DNA of 64,000 bases from Pseudomonas syringae. Its GTDB lineage: Bacteria > Pseudomonadota > Gammaproteobacteria > Pseudomonadales > Pseudomonadaceae. Made by a program: the position numbers and the translations under genes. This document shows positions 35,441 through 45,194 of the stretch, one piece after another. Each line of letters begins with the position of its first letter. The first letter of the stretch is position 1. The notes under the pieces were generated by a model. The model was not told where the DNA came from, searched no databases, and saw nothing but the letters and a program-made list of their open reading frames with translations. The stretch is from contig NZ_CP066265.1 of assembly GCF_023278085.1 (NCBI RefSeq), positions 1,208,501 through 1,272,500 of the forward strand, written 5' to 3'.

Positions 35441-38400
35441 ATGTTCACCCTCAGATACAAACCCTTTGAAACAATAGAATCGTCCGTTGCACACGCCTCT
35501 GTAACGCCTCCACCGCAGGACGCGGCGCCGTTCGAAGCGGAGCACGCCAACACCGAATTCATCAGGCTCAACTTGCCAGTCTGGTATGTGGGTGCGCCCA
35601 CGGCACTGCGCCAGGCGCTGCATGCCAGCCAGCAAGGCGCGCGCCGTTACGCGCAGGCGCTGGAGCCTGTGCGCAACCGTCTGTTATCGGCGCAGCAGTT
35701 TGCAGCGCCTTTGCTGTCGAAAGCGTTTGTCGAACGTTTCAAACTCGACCTCGACGTTGAAGCCTTTCAACTGATGACCTGGCGCTACGACAAAACCTGG
35801 AACCCGGCCCCGCTCGAGCAGACCTTGCTTCAGGCGGCCTTGCAGAACTTCGCTCCCAGCAACAGAAGCCGCTTCGATCCCTACTCGGCAATCGTGCGTA
35901 CAGGTGGCTTGCGTTACTGGCTGATCGACAGCGCCCAGCGCCGCTACAAGGTGGAATACCGGGACCGTCAGGCGATCGATCTCGAGCAGTTCGCTGATTT
36001 TTGCCATGAGCTGGATCTGGGTCGCCAGTATCAGACCCATCTGGACAGTGTGTTCAAGCCGCCAGGCCCAGCTGCGCAAGCGGTTGCCAGCGCGTTCATG
36101 GACAGCGAACGGGCTGCCGTAGAGGTGCTTGCGCATATCGCCGTGATGAAAGGCGATATCACTGACGCGGCGTACCAGACACTGCTGGATATGGTGAAGT
36201 CCGTTGACCAGCCCCGCTGGGATGGCAAGGGCGTGCGCTATTGCCAGTTGCACATGCTCGACACCTACACGTTTCCAGGCTCGCTGTTACAGGGTGCTTT
36301 GCTGATACAGCAGGACGGCGCCAAGCCCGATGACGGTCCTTGCCTGGTCTACCTGCCTTCCGAGCCTTCGCATCCGATCAAGCAGTTCGCGTCGCTGCGA
36401 GCCTTCAACGCCTGGCTGGTGACGGCCTTGGGCGGCGAACACTATCGACGCTATTTCAGCCGTTTCGTCAGCCTCGGCCAGGTACCGGCATTTTTTACCA
36501 AACTGGACGCGCGGCTGTATCCCGCCGGGGATCGCAAGCTGGACCCCGACGCCGACCTGGTCGTGCAGGCACAGCCATTCTCGAAACCGCCATTCGAGCT
36601 GCTTTACGACCATTTGCTGGCCAAAACCTATGACGACTCAAAGGCAATCGCGGTGCCTTCCGCTCAGGTGGACCGGCAGGCTCACGATGCACTGATCGAA
36701 AGCCTTGAAAACAATGGCATGAACCTGCTCAACGTGGCCGGGTTCTTTGTGCCGGTGCTGGGTGAAATCATGTCCGTGGTCGCCCTCTATCAGCTGGCCA
36801 GCGAAGCGTTCGTCGCTTACGAAGACTGGAAGCACGATGAAGTCGAAGACGCCATGCAACATGTCTATAACATCGGCGAAAACGTTGCACAGATGCTGGC
36901 GGTAGGCAGCGTGGTGGGCGCGGTGAGCGGACTGCAGCCCTCGATGTTCATCGAAAGTCTGGTGCAAAGGCGTGTCGATGGCGCCGTGCGTCTCGGCAAG
37001 CCGAGCATCGATGCCTATGCCCATGCGATCGTGTTGCCCGAGAATCTGAGCAGCAACGCTCTTGGGCTTTATGAGCACGATGGCAAGACCTGGCTGCCAC
37101 TGGACGGCAAGCTGTATCGCGTCGAGTCTGATGCGTCCGGCCTCGACTGGCGCGTCAGGCACCCGGTGAATGAGCGTTCGTACGCGCCGAGGCTCAAGCA
37201 CAACGGTGCCGGTGCGTGGCGCCATGAGTGGGAAAACCCCATGGGCTGGGACGAGGTAACGGCATTCAAACGCCTGAACCCGACGTGTAATGCGCTCCCG
37301 GAAGAGGACATTCAGAAAGTCCTGCGCATTACCGGCACCCACGAGGCTTTGCTACGCCAGATACACGTCGAGAACCTCCAGCCTCCTGCCTTGCTGAATG
37401 ATGCCATTCAGCGCGTTGAAACAGAACGGCAGCTGCAGGTCTGTATCGAAGCCCTTAAGGCCAATGATGTGTCGCAGGTTCATGTTTCTCATATCGAGCC
37501 GTGGTTGAAACTGCTGGTGTCGTCACCGCGCTGGCATGAGACCCGCGGCCTGTTACTGGTCGACGCACAAGGGACGTTGCTGGAATCCTGGAACACGGGG
37601 TCGCAGATGACGCTGTCGTCCCATGTCGCAGGGCCGACCGGGCACCTCAGTCAAGTGCTCGGCCAGTTGCTGGAAAGTCTGCCGGCCGACGAAGTCACTC
37701 GTCTGACCGGGAGCGACAGTGCCGACAAAGCCGTTCAACTGCAGGGCTTCAAACGCTATCTGGCCGATTACGCCCAGACGCACGTGGGGCACCTGCTGGA
37801 TGACGTACAGGCGCTCAAAGGTCGTAGCGACGACTCGCATGTCCAGTTGATACAGCGCGACTTCGGCAGCTTGCCGAGCAGCGTGGCGCTCGAACTCATC
37901 GGCATGGCCAGCGACGCAGACAAAGCACGAATGACCACGGAAAAACGCATTCCTCTGACACTTGCCGAGCATGCCCGCGAGTACCAGCAGCAGCTGCGGA
38001 TAAACCGCGCCAACGAAGGCTTCTATCGGGCGGTAACCGACAATCTGGACACGCAGGCGGCGGGGCTGGGCATGCTGCAGTACGTGCCAGGCTGGCGGGG
38101 TGATGTTTCGATCGATCTGCTGAAGGATTCGCTGGAGGGCGACGAAATCGCCAGTCTCGACAGCGATGAGGCCGCAGCGCACCGCCTGCTGGTCAGTACC
38201 GAAGCGGGGGTTCAGTGCTTCGAGCCGTCAGGTGAATCGCTCGGTGAAGTCGATCAGCTGTTCTTCAGGGCGTTGTTGCTGGCGCTTCCCGAACAGGTAC
38301 GGCTCGACATTCAGTTGCCTGCTGGCGCGGATGAGCAGCAACTGCGCAGTCTGTTGCGCAATACGGCAGTCGAACGACGTGAGCGCATGGCTTCCATCTT

Positions 38401-40336
38401 GCAATTGCAGCCGATCAAGCCCGGTATCAAATGGCCGCAACGCTTGCCCCATGGCCGTATTGGCTACCCGCTGAGTGGACGGTTGCGAGGTTTCTTTCGT
38501 CGTCTGGGCATTGGCGCGTCCGGGCACTCGCCGGAGCTTGCGGTAAAAAGTCTTTACCCAGGTTTTTCCGATGCAGAAGTGTCCGGTTTCCTGAGCGCGT
38601 TACGCGCCGAACACACCGGGCCGGCGCGGGAGTTGTCGACTTTCGTCCGGCAAAGACTGAGCGGCCTCGCCGATGAATTGCGAACGCTTCAAATTACTCT
38701 GGACACCTGGGTCGCGGAAACGCCCTTTTCTTCGTTGCGCAGGCCGAGGGAGGTTGCCGCGACGCGCATTCACGACTGCTGGAAACGCTTGAGCTTTCAG
38801 TGCCGAAACTTTCAGGGTAACTTTTTAGGGTATGCGCTCGATCTGGATAATCTGCGTATCGGAGAACTGCCAGATATCACGGCCAACTTCGACCATGTGG
38901 CGGTGCTGAAAGCCCGCGCCATGCAGCTTACCGATCCACAAGCGAATACATTGCTGAAAAACTTCAATAGACTGCGTTCGCTGAGCCTGGACTTCAATGA
39001 CCTGCGATCCTTGCCGACCTCGATAGGGCAAATGCCTCAGCTTGCAGAGCTGTCCATCAGCCACAATCCGCTGATCTGGACAGCGTCTGCCAACGTGGCG
39101 TTGCAGAACCTGAACCGCTTGGAAATTCTGGACCTCAATTTTTGCTCGCTCGGCGAGGACGTCCCCATCACTGCACTGAACTCGCTGCGTCTGTTGTTTC
39201 TGCGCGGCACCGGCATTAGTGCATTGCCTGCGTGGAACTGGCTGCGGTCCGAGCTGATTCGTATTGATGTGCGTGACAATCGCATCTCGGAAATATCCAT
39301 CGATGAGCTCGATAACATCGAGCGCTCCCTCAGTTCCTCGCGCCTGCACCTGCATCTGAACGGCAATCCACTGAATTCACCTACGCTGGAACGCATCAGG
39401 CTGTTTCGCGAAGGCAGGCAGCGACCGCGCTGGAGTGTGAGCCAGAACCTGCGTCCAGTCGAGGCCGGGCCTGACAGTGCACCGTGGCTTGCAGGCCTGA
39501 ATCGTGAGCAGGTGAATACCCGCATAAGGCTGTGGCAAGACCTGCGCGCCTGTGTCGGGTCCGCGGACTTTTTTCAGATGCTGAGCGATCTGACGCACTC
39601 TGCCGACTTCTCAAGTAACCGCGACGAGCTGATTGCGCGAGTCTGGTCGATGATCGAATCGGCGTCGGTAAACGCCGAGCTGCGTGCCCAGCTCTTCGAT
39701 CTTGCCGCGCACCCGCAGACGTGTGGCGATGGACTGGCATTGGTGTTTGGCGACATGGAAGTGCGCGTCCAGATCTTCTCGATCATGTCATCCACGCCGG
39801 CGGCCGCGCAGCCACGCAAGCTGTTCAAGATGACCCGTAGTCTGGACCGGCTGGACCAGGTGGAGAAAATTGCCCTGCGCGATATTGCGTTTCGTCAGGC
39901 TAGCGGCGAAAGGGTCGATGAGGCCGAAGTACGCTTGGCCTACCGCATCGGTCTGCAAGCGCGGCTTGAACTGCCAGGACAGCCGCGAACCATGTGGTTC
40001 CGCGCTATTGCCAAGGTGAACGAAGCGGATTTGCAGGCGGCGTACAACGAAATCATCGATCGCGAAACCACCCCTGAATTTTTCCAGTCGATGATTGCCC
40101 GGGAGTTCTGGATGAGTTATCTGGAAATTCGTTACGCCCTGGAGTTCGAGCCGGTCAAGCAGCCTTTCAATCAGCGCCTGGTGGCCCTGGATGAGTTGCC
40201 GCCTGACCAGCAATCCGATCAGCAGTACCTCGAGCAGATTGGCGTGATCTCCCGTGAGCGTGAGCAGGCGATCAATGAATTCGCGATCAATCTTTCCAGG
40301 CAGATTGCGGAGGCGGTGAACATGACGGCTCAATAA
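35441..40336 (+). CDS. Giant LRR protein with dermonecrotic-toxin-like N-terminus and NEL E3 ligase-like C-terminus
   Basis: A 1631-residue protein. The N-terminal ~700 residues resemble the DUF6543/ToxA_N 'dermonecrotic toxin' region found in large Pseudomonas proteins; a hydrophobic segment lies near residues 427-455 (NVAGFFVPVLGEIMSVVAL). Leucine-rich repeats follow at about 1150-1325 (LRSLSLDFNDLRSLP, LAELSISHNPL, LEILDLNF). The final ~290 residues match the NEL domain of IpaH/SspH/SlrP ubiquitin ligases: the Cys-X-Asp motif is C1428-G-D1430 in the loop HPQTCGDGLALVF, followed by a helical thumb. No signal peptide is seen. I chose ATG 35441; a GTG at 35381 would add 20 residues. No hrp box is evident. 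Export route and host activity are inferred. Confidence 0.75.
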   Translation: MFTLRYKPFETIESSVAHASVTPPPQDAAPFEAEHANTEFIRLNLPVWYVGAPTALRQALHASQQGARRYAQALEPVRNRLLSAQQFAAPLLSKAFVERFKLDLDVEAFQLMTWRYDKTWNPAPLEQTLLQAALQNFAPSNRSRFDPYSAIVRTGGLRYWLIDSAQRRYKVEYRDRQAIDLEQFADFCHELDLGRQYQTHLDSVFKPPGPAAQAVASAFMDSERAAVEVLAHIAVMKGDITDAAYQTLLDMVKSVDQPRWDGKGVRYCQLHMLDTYTFPGSLLQGALLIQQDGAKPDDGPCLVYLPSEPSHPIKQFASLRAFNAWLVTALGGEHYRRYFSRFVSLGQVPAFFTKLDARLYPAGDRKLDPDADLVVQAQPFSKPPFELLYDHLLAKTYDDSKAIAVPSAQVDRQAHDALIESLENNGMNLLNVAGFFVPVLGEIMSVVALYQLASEAFVAYEDWKHDEVEDAMQHVYNIGENVAQMLAVGSVVGAVSGLQPSMFIESLVQRRVDGAVRLGKPSIDAYAHAIVLPENLSSNALGLYEHDGKTWLPLDGKLYRVESDASGLDWRVRHPVNERSYAPRLKHNGAGAWRHEWENPMGWDEVTAFKRLNPTCNALPEEDIQKVLRITGTHEALLRQIHVENLQPPALLNDAIQRVETERQLQVCIEALKANDVSQVHVSHIEPWLKLLVSSPRWHETRGLLLVDAQGTLLESWNTGSQMTLSSHVAGPTGHLSQVLGQLLESLPADEVTRLTGSDSADKAVQLQGFKRYLADYAQTHVGHLLDDVQALKGRSDDSHVQLIQRDFGSLPSSVALELIGMASDADKARMTTEKRIPLTLAEHAREYQQQLRINRANEGFYRAVTDNLDTQAAGLGMLQYVPGWRGDVSIDLLKDSLEGDEIASLDSDEAAAHRLLVSTEAGVQCFEPSGESLGEVDQLFFRALLLALPEQVRLDIQLPAGADEQQLRSLLRNTAVERRERMASILQLQPIKPGIKWPQRLPHGRIGYPLSGRLRGFFRRLGIGASGHSPELAVKSLYPGFSDAEVSGFLSALRAEHTGPARELSTFVRQRLSGLADELRTLQITLDTWVAETPFSSLRRPREVAATRIHDCWKRLSFQCRNFQGNFLGYALDLDNLRIGELPDITANFDHVAVLKARAMQLTDPQANTLLKNFNRLRSLSLDFNDLRSLPTSIGQMPQLAELSISHNPLIWTASANVALQNLNRLEILDLNFCSLGEDVPITALNSLRLLFLRGTGISALPAWNWLRSELIRIDVRDNRISEISIDELDNIERSLSSSRLHLHLNGNPLNSPTLERIRLFREGRQRPRWSVSQNLRPVEAGPDSAPWLAGLNREQVNTRIRLWQDLRACVGSADFFQMLSDLTHSADFSSNRDELIARVWSMIESASVNAELRAQLFDLAAHPQTCGDGLALVFGDMEVRVQIFSIMSSTPAAAQPRKLFKMTRSLDRLDQVEKIALRDIAFRQASGERVDEAEVRLAYRIGLQARLELPGQPRTMWFRAIAKVNEADLQAAYNEIIDRETTPEFFQSMIAREFWMSYLEIRYALEFEPVKQPFNQRLVALDELPPDQQSDQQYLEQIGVISREREQAINEFAINLSRQIAEAVNMTAQ

Positions 40337-40375
40337 GGGATATTCTTCACCCTGTCTGCCTATCGGGGAACCTGC

Positions 40376-41503
40376 ATGCCTGTTCACGTAATCGACAGCC
40401 TCGGCACCGTCGCGCCTGCCCAGTGGGATGCGCTGGTGCCTGGCAATCAGCCATTCCTGCGGCATGCGTTTCTCAGCTCGCTGGAGGACAGCGGCAGCCT
40501 GGGGTCGCGTTCAGGCTGGCGTGCCGAGCATGTGCTGCACTACGAAAACGATCAGTTGGTGGCCGCGTTGCCGGCTTACCGGAAGTGGCATTCTTACGGC
40601 GAGTATGTGTTCGATCACGCCTGGGCAGACGCCTGTCGTCGTGCCGGGATCGCCTATTACCCCAAGCTGCTGATCGCCGTGCCTTTCAGCCCGGTCGGCG
40701 GTTCGCGGATCCTGTCTGCGACGCCTCAAGGCGGCATGGAATTGCTCAGCGAGCTGCCGGCGTACCTGCAACGTGAGGGGCTGTCGAGCGCTCACGTGAA
40801 CTTCACCGATCCGGCGGCCGATACCTTGCTTGAAACCCAGGAGGGCTGGCTGCAACGGATCGGTTGCCAGTTTCATTGGCACAATCGTGGCTACCGCGAT
40901 TTCCAGGACTTTCTGGACGCATTGAGTTCGCGCAAGCGCAAACAGATGCGCAAGGAACGTGAGCAGGTGGCCGGGCAGGGCATCGAGTTTGAATGGCTAG
41001 AAGGCGCGCAGATGAGCGAAGTGCTGTGGGACTTCGTCTATGCGTGCTATTCCAATACCTATGAGGTGCGTGGGCAGGCGCCTTATCTGACGCGTGAGTT
41101 CTTCAGCCTGCTTGCCGAACGCATGCCCGAGTCTATCCGTGTGGTCATCGCGCTGCAGGGCTCACGCCCTGTGGCGATGGCCTTCAGCCTGATCGGCGAT
41201 GACAGTTTCTACGGGCGCTACTGGGGCTGCCTGGCCGAGTTCGACCGGCTGCATTTCGAGACCTGTTTCTATCAAGGCATGGACTACGCCATCGCTCACG
41301 GCCTGCAACGCTTCGACGCCGGTGCGCAGGGCGAACATAAGCTGATCCGCGGTTTTGAACCACAGATCACCCGTTCATGGCACTACCTGATGCATCCTGG
41401 CTTGAAGGACGCGGTGAGCGAGTTTCTGGAGCAGGAGCGAGCAGGCGTGCTGGCGTATGCAGAAGATGCGCGCAGTGCGTTGCCGTATCGGCAGGCGGAG
41501 TAG
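40376..41503 (+). CDS. GNAT-superfamily protein, COG3146 (peptidogalycan biosynthesis family)
   Basis: A 375-residue cytosolic protein of the PF04339/COG3146 family, an FemAB/GNAT-like fold without assigned reaction. Supporting patterns are FLDALSSRKRKQMRKEREQV, a basic helix near residues 180-200, and RYWGCLAEFDRLHFETCFYQGMDYAI and RFDAGAQGEHKLIRGF in the C-terminal half. The start ATG is 39 bases after the LRR gene's stop, but no function links them. The end of this gene, including the stop, is duplicated just downstream. Confidence 0.8.
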   Translation: MPVHVIDSLGTVAPAQWDALVPGNQPFLRHAFLSSLEDSGSLGSRSGWRAEHVLHYENDQLVAALPAYRKWHSYGEYVFDHAWADACRRAGIAYYPKLLIAVPFSPVGGSRILSATPQGGMELLSELPAYLQREGLSSAHVNFTDPAADTLLETQEGWLQRIGCQFHWHNRGYRDFQDFLDALSSRKRKQMRKEREQVAGQGIEFEWLEGAQMSEVLWDFVYACYSNTYEVRGQAPYLTREFFSLLAERMPESIRVVIALQGSRPVAMAFSLIGDDSFYGRYWGCLAEFDRLHFETCFYQGMDYAIAHGLQRFDAGAQGEHKLIRGFEPQITRSWHYLMHPGLKDAVSEFLEQERAGVLAYAEDARSALPYRQAE

Positions 41504-41758
41504 TAGGTGGATCACTGCTCCTGAATATCTTGCGAGGTTGCTAGCGAAGAGGTCAGCAGCCTCCCCATTGATTGTGCGGGGTGGCGCAGACTTGTGACGC
41601 GGAGCGTCACGAAATGCATGCCAACGCGGAGCATTGGCACGATAGTCATGGGTACCGGCAGGCGGAGTAGCAGGTGGATCACTGCTCCTGAAGATCTTGC
41701 GGGAGTGAGCCGGGCGACGCTTCGCTTGCTCGCGAAGAAGCCAGCAGCCTCCCCATAG
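41486..41758. repeat. Direct duplication of a gene end flanking a palindromic repeat
   Basis: About 80 bases from 41486 (end of the GNAT-like gene, CGGCAGGCGGAGTAG, to CAGCAGCCTCCCCAT) recur at about 41655-41756. The second copy has an extra GAGTGAGCCGGGCGACGCTT portion. A dispersed palindromic repeat copy lies between them. Confidence 0.8.
41594..41643. repeat. Dispersed palindromic repeat, complete copy
   Basis: GTGACGCGGAGCGTCAC at 41594-41610 and TGCCAACGCGGAGCATTGGC within 41619-41639. The second arm is the TGCCAA/TTGGCA variant of the family. Confidence 0.85.
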
Positions 41759-43591
41759 TCAATCTACCCCTACGAACCCACCCGTCTGATGCTGCCACAA
41801 CCGGGCATAAAGCCCGCCACGCGCCAGCAGTTCGGCATGAGTACCGGTTTCGGCGATCTGGCCTTTCTCCAGAACCACCAGGCGATCCATGCGCGCGATG
41901 GTCGACAGGCGGTGAGCGATGGCGATGACCGTCTTGCCCTGCATCAACGTCTCCAGACTCTCCTGAATCGCCGCTTCAACTTCGGAATCGAGCGCAGACG
42001 TGGCTTCGTCCATGATCAGGATCGGCGCATCTTTGAGCAGCACGCGGGTAATTGCAATGCGCTGGCGCTGGCCACCGGACAGTTTGACGCCGCGCTCACC
42101 GACGTGAGCATCAAAGCCGGTGCGGCCTTCGGAGTCCGATAGCAGCGGGATGAACTCATCGGCACGAGCCTTGTGGATCGACTCCCAGAGCTGTTCATCG
42201 GTTGCGTCCGGGTTGCCATACAGCAGGTTTTCGCGAATCGAGCGGTGCAACAGTGACGTGTCCTGAGTGATCATGCCGATTTGCGCACGCAGGCTTTCCT
42301 GGGTGATTTCGGCGATGTCCTGGCCGTCGATCAGAATCCTGCCGCCCTGCACGTCGTACATGCGCAACAGCAAATTCACCAGCGTCGACTTGCCCGCACC
42401 GGAAGGCCCGATCAGACCGATTTTCTCGCCCGGTTTTATGTCCAGGTTGAGGTTGTGGATGATCCCGTTGCCATTGCCGTAATGGAAGTCGACGCCATCG
42501 AACTTCACGCCGCCCTTGTCGATCTTCAGCGGCAGGGCGCCGGGTGTGTCGTTGACCGTGACCGGTTGCGAAATGCTTTCGAGACCATCCTGTACGGTGC
42601 CGATGTTCTCGAAGATGCCGTTGACCACCCACATGATCCAGCCAGACATATTGACGATGCGGATCACCAGCCCGGTGGCCAGCGCAATGGCCCCGACCGA
42701 GATCATCGACTGGGTCCACAGCCACAATGCCAGACCGGTGGTGGTGACAATCAGCACGCCGTTCATGGTGGTGATGGTGGTGTCCATCGACGTCACGACC
42801 CGTCCGGCCAACTGGCTTTTCTCGGTGTGGTCGCGCATCGCTTCACGCGCGTATTGCTGTTCATGGTTGGTGTGGGCGAACAGTTTCAGGGTAGTGATGT
42901 TGGTGTAGCCGTCGACGATCCGGCCCATGAGCTTTGAGCGCGCATCGGAGGAGTCCACCGAACGCTGTTTGACTCGGGGTACGAAGTACATCAGCGAGAG
43001 TATGAAAGCCACGATCCAGGTGCCCAGCGGGATCATCAGGCGCCAGTCTGCTTCAGCGAACAGCACCATGGCGCTGATGGCGTAGATCAGCACATGCCAG
43101 AGGGCGTCCACTGACTGCACCGCCGAGTCACGTAACGAGTTACCGGTCTGCATGATGCGCTGGGCGATGCGCCCGGCGAAGTCGTTCTGGAAGAAGTTGA
43201 CGCTCTGCTTGAGCACATGGCTGTGGTTTTGCCAGCGAATCAGGTTGGTCATGCCCGGGCTGATGGTCTGATGCACCAACAGGTCATGCAGGCCGACGAA
43301 TATCGGCCGCAGCAGCAGGGCCACGACCACCATCCAGATCAGCTCCGAGCCATGAATGCTGAAGAAGTCCTTGGGCGCCGTGGTTTGTGCCAGGTCGATG
43401 ATGCGGCTCAGGTAGCTGAACAGCGACACCTCGATCAGGGCACCGATCAGCCCGACCACCAGCAGTGCGGTAAAGGTCGGCCATACCTGACGCAGGTAAT
43501 ACAGGTAGAACGCGAAGACGGTGTTGGGCGGGGCAGCGGTAGGAGCGTCTTTGAAGATGTCGATCAGCTTTTCAAAACGACGATAAAGCAT
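41759..43591 (-). CDS. ABC exporter, fused permease-ATPase (MsbA/MdlB-like)
   Basis: A 610-residue half-transporter. The membrane domain (about 1-330) has six hydrophobic segments, and the ATPase domain (about 355-610) has Walker A GPSGAGKST near residue 398, LSGGQRQRIAI near 505, Walker B ILIMDEATSALD, and an H-loop in IAIAHRLSTIARMD. It should dimerise in the inner membrane and export lipid, drug or peptide; the substrate is not deducible. Upstream on the same strand is ppiA, about 100 bases away, so a shared transcript is possible but not shown. Confidence 0.88.
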   Translation of the reverse strand: MLYRRFEKLIDIFKDAPTAAPPNTVFAFYLYYLRQVWPTFTALLVVGLIGALIEVSLFSYLSRIIDLAQTTAPKDFFSIHGSELIWMVVVALLLRPIFVGLHDLLVHQTISPGMTNLIRWQNHSHVLKQSVNFFQNDFAGRIAQRIMQTGNSLRDSAVQSVDALWHVLIYAISAMVLFAEADWRLMIPLGTWIVAFILSLMYFVPRVKQRSVDSSDARSKLMGRIVDGYTNITTLKLFAHTNHEQQYAREAMRDHTEKSQLAGRVVTSMDTTITTMNGVLIVTTTGLALWLWTQSMISVGAIALATGLVIRIVNMSGWIMWVVNGIFENIGTVQDGLESISQPVTVNDTPGALPLKIDKGGVKFDGVDFHYGNGNGIIHNLNLDIKPGEKIGLIGPSGAGKSTLVNLLLRMYDVQGGRILIDGQDIAEITQESLRAQIGMITQDTSLLHRSIRENLLYGNPDATDEQLWESIHKARADEFIPLLSDSEGRTGFDAHVGERGVKLSGGQRQRIAITRVLLKDAPILIMDEATSALDSEVEAAIQESLETLMQGKTVIAIAHRLSTIARMDRLVVLEKGQIAETGTHAELLARGGLYARLWQHQTGGFVGVD

Positions 43592-43692
43592 TGGCTATCA
43601 GACCCACGCAATGTGGGCTCTCCTTGATAAGTAGAGGCTGTCCCGTCCGCCCCGCACGAGCCGGAAAGGCGTCGTGCGGCACAGGCTCCAGA

Positions 43693-44256
43693 TCAGTCGA
43701 CGCGTTTTGCGGACTTGATCAGGATCGGGTCGACGGGCACGTTCTGCATGCCTTTCTGGTTGCCGGTGCGGGCGTTGACGATGTTGTCGACGACGTCCAT
43801 ACCTTTGACGACTTTGCCAAACACCGCATAACCGAAGTCACGGGTGCCGTTGTCGAGCATTGCATTGTCGTTGGTATTGATGAAGAACTGGCTGGTGGCC
43901 GAGTTCACGTCCGAGGTGCGGGCCATGGCGATGGTGCCACGCACATTATGCAGACCGTTCTGGGCTTCGTTCTTGATCGGGTCCTTGGTGGGCTTTTGAA
44001 CCAGTTGCTGGGTAAAACCGCCACCCTGAACCATGAATCCCGGGATCACACGGTGAAAAATGGTGTTGCTGTAGAAACCGCTGTCCACGTAACCCAGAAA
44101 ATTTGCGGTGCTGAGAGGTGCCTTGGTGTCTGCCAGCTCGATTTCAATCTGCCCGAAGCTGGTGTCGAGTACCACATGCGTGGCCTTGTCTGGAGCAGCC
44201 ATCAGGTTGGCAGCAAACAGTACGGTACAGGCGGTGAGAGCGATTTTTTTCAGCAT
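43693..44256 (-). CDS. ppiA: Periplasmic peptidyl-prolyl isomerase A (cyclophilin)
   Basis: A 187-residue cyclophilin that catalyses proline cis-trans isomerisation in periplasmic proteins. The signal peptide [20 protein letters not shown] is followed by [20 protein letters not shown]. Active-site residues are visible in [15 protein letters not shown] (Arg, Phe, Gln) and [14 protein letters not shown]. The ATG at 44256 starts the signal peptide; the frame extends to 44310 without support. The closeness to the exporter gene may be incidental. Confidence 0.92.
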   Translation of the reverse strand: MLKKIALTACTVLFAANLMAAPDKATHVVLDTSFGQIEIELADTKAPLSTANFLGYVDSGFYSNTIFHRVIPGFMVQGGGFTQQLVQKPTKDPIKNEAQNGLHNVRGTIAMARTSDVNSATSQFFINTNDNAMLDNGTRDFGYAVFGKVVKGMDVVDNIVNARTGNQKGMQNVPVDPILIKSAKRVD

Positions 44257-44392
44257 GTGGCAAAACGTCCTTCGGTAAGAAATATCGACTGTGGCCGGCA
44301 AGGAAAACACGTTTGGCTTTTTTTGCCCAGCTTTTGCCTTGCACAGCGTTCGAAGGTCGGCACTGCGTTACGCGACCCATCCGCACACGGTT

Positions 44393-45181
44393 TCAGACCC
44401 CGCTACTTTCGATGAATTCCAGCAGCGTGCGGTTGAATGGCTCGGGCTGGTCCAGCGGCGTGGCATGCCGGGAGTCGCTGATGACCACCAGCCGGGCGTT
44501 GGGCAGGCGTTTCACGTAATCCTCTTTGAGCGATACCGGTGTGTAGTCGTGTTCGGCGGCGATGATCAGGGTCGGGCAGGTGATGCGCGCCAGGCGGTGT
44601 TCCACGCCCCAGCCGACAATGGCATCAAAGCTGGCGAGGTAGGCCCGCTTGTCATTTTTGCTCCAGCGCTCGGCCATCTTGCGCCGCAGTTCGGCCTGCT
44701 CCGGCTTGGGAAACAGTCGTTTGCCGAGTGCCTGCCCCAGGGTTGCCATACCGACGACGCGTGACAGGGTCCAGCGTCTGGCCCACTGCCAGAGGTCACC
44801 GAGACTTCTGACCTTGACCTGCGGGGCGCTGTTGACAATGCACAGGCTCTTGAGCAACTCCGGCTGATCGACTGCCAATTGAAAGCCGACCATGCCACCC
44901 ATCGACAGGCCGACCACATGCACCGGGCCGAGTCGAAGATGTTCGATCAGCGCCTCCACGTCGTTGCTCATACCCTGAATACTGTACCGCTCGTGAGGCT
45001 TGTCCGAACGTCCATGACCGCGCATGTCCATGACAATGACGCGGTAGTGCGCGGCCAGCGCCGGGATCTGGTATTCCCAGTCCTGACAGCTGGACCCCAG
45101 GCCATGCAGCAGCAGGACCGGTGCGCCCTGACCATATTCCTCGTAATGCAGCGTGCACTCGTCATGCTCGAAAAAAGCCAT
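44393..45181 (-). CDS. Alpha/beta-hydrolase fold protein
   Basis: A 262-residue hydrolase. The nucleophile is S93 in GLSMGG, the oxyanion region HGLGSS is at 26-31, and candidates for the acid and base are D212 (AEHDYTP) and H239 (SDSRHAT): a complete catalytic triad. There is no signal peptide. Such proteins hydrolyse esters, lactones or haloalkanes; the substrate is unknown. It lies 13 bases after the LysR-type gene on the same strand, so the two may form one transcript. Confidence 0.87.
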   Translation of the reverse strand: MAFFEHDECTLHYEEYGQGAPVLLLHGLGSSCQDWEYQIPALAAHYRVIVMDMRGHGRSDKPHERYSIQGMSNDVEALIEHLRLGPVHVVGLSMGGMVGFQLAVDQPELLKSLCIVNSAPQVKVRSLGDLWQWARRWTLSRVVGMATLGQALGKRLFPKPEQAELRRKMAERWSKNDKRAYLASFDAIVGWGVEHRLARITCPTLIIAAEHDYTPVSLKEDYVKRLPNARLVVISDSRHATPLDQPEPFNRTLLEFIESSGV

Positions 45182-45194
45182 CTGCCTACTCCTG

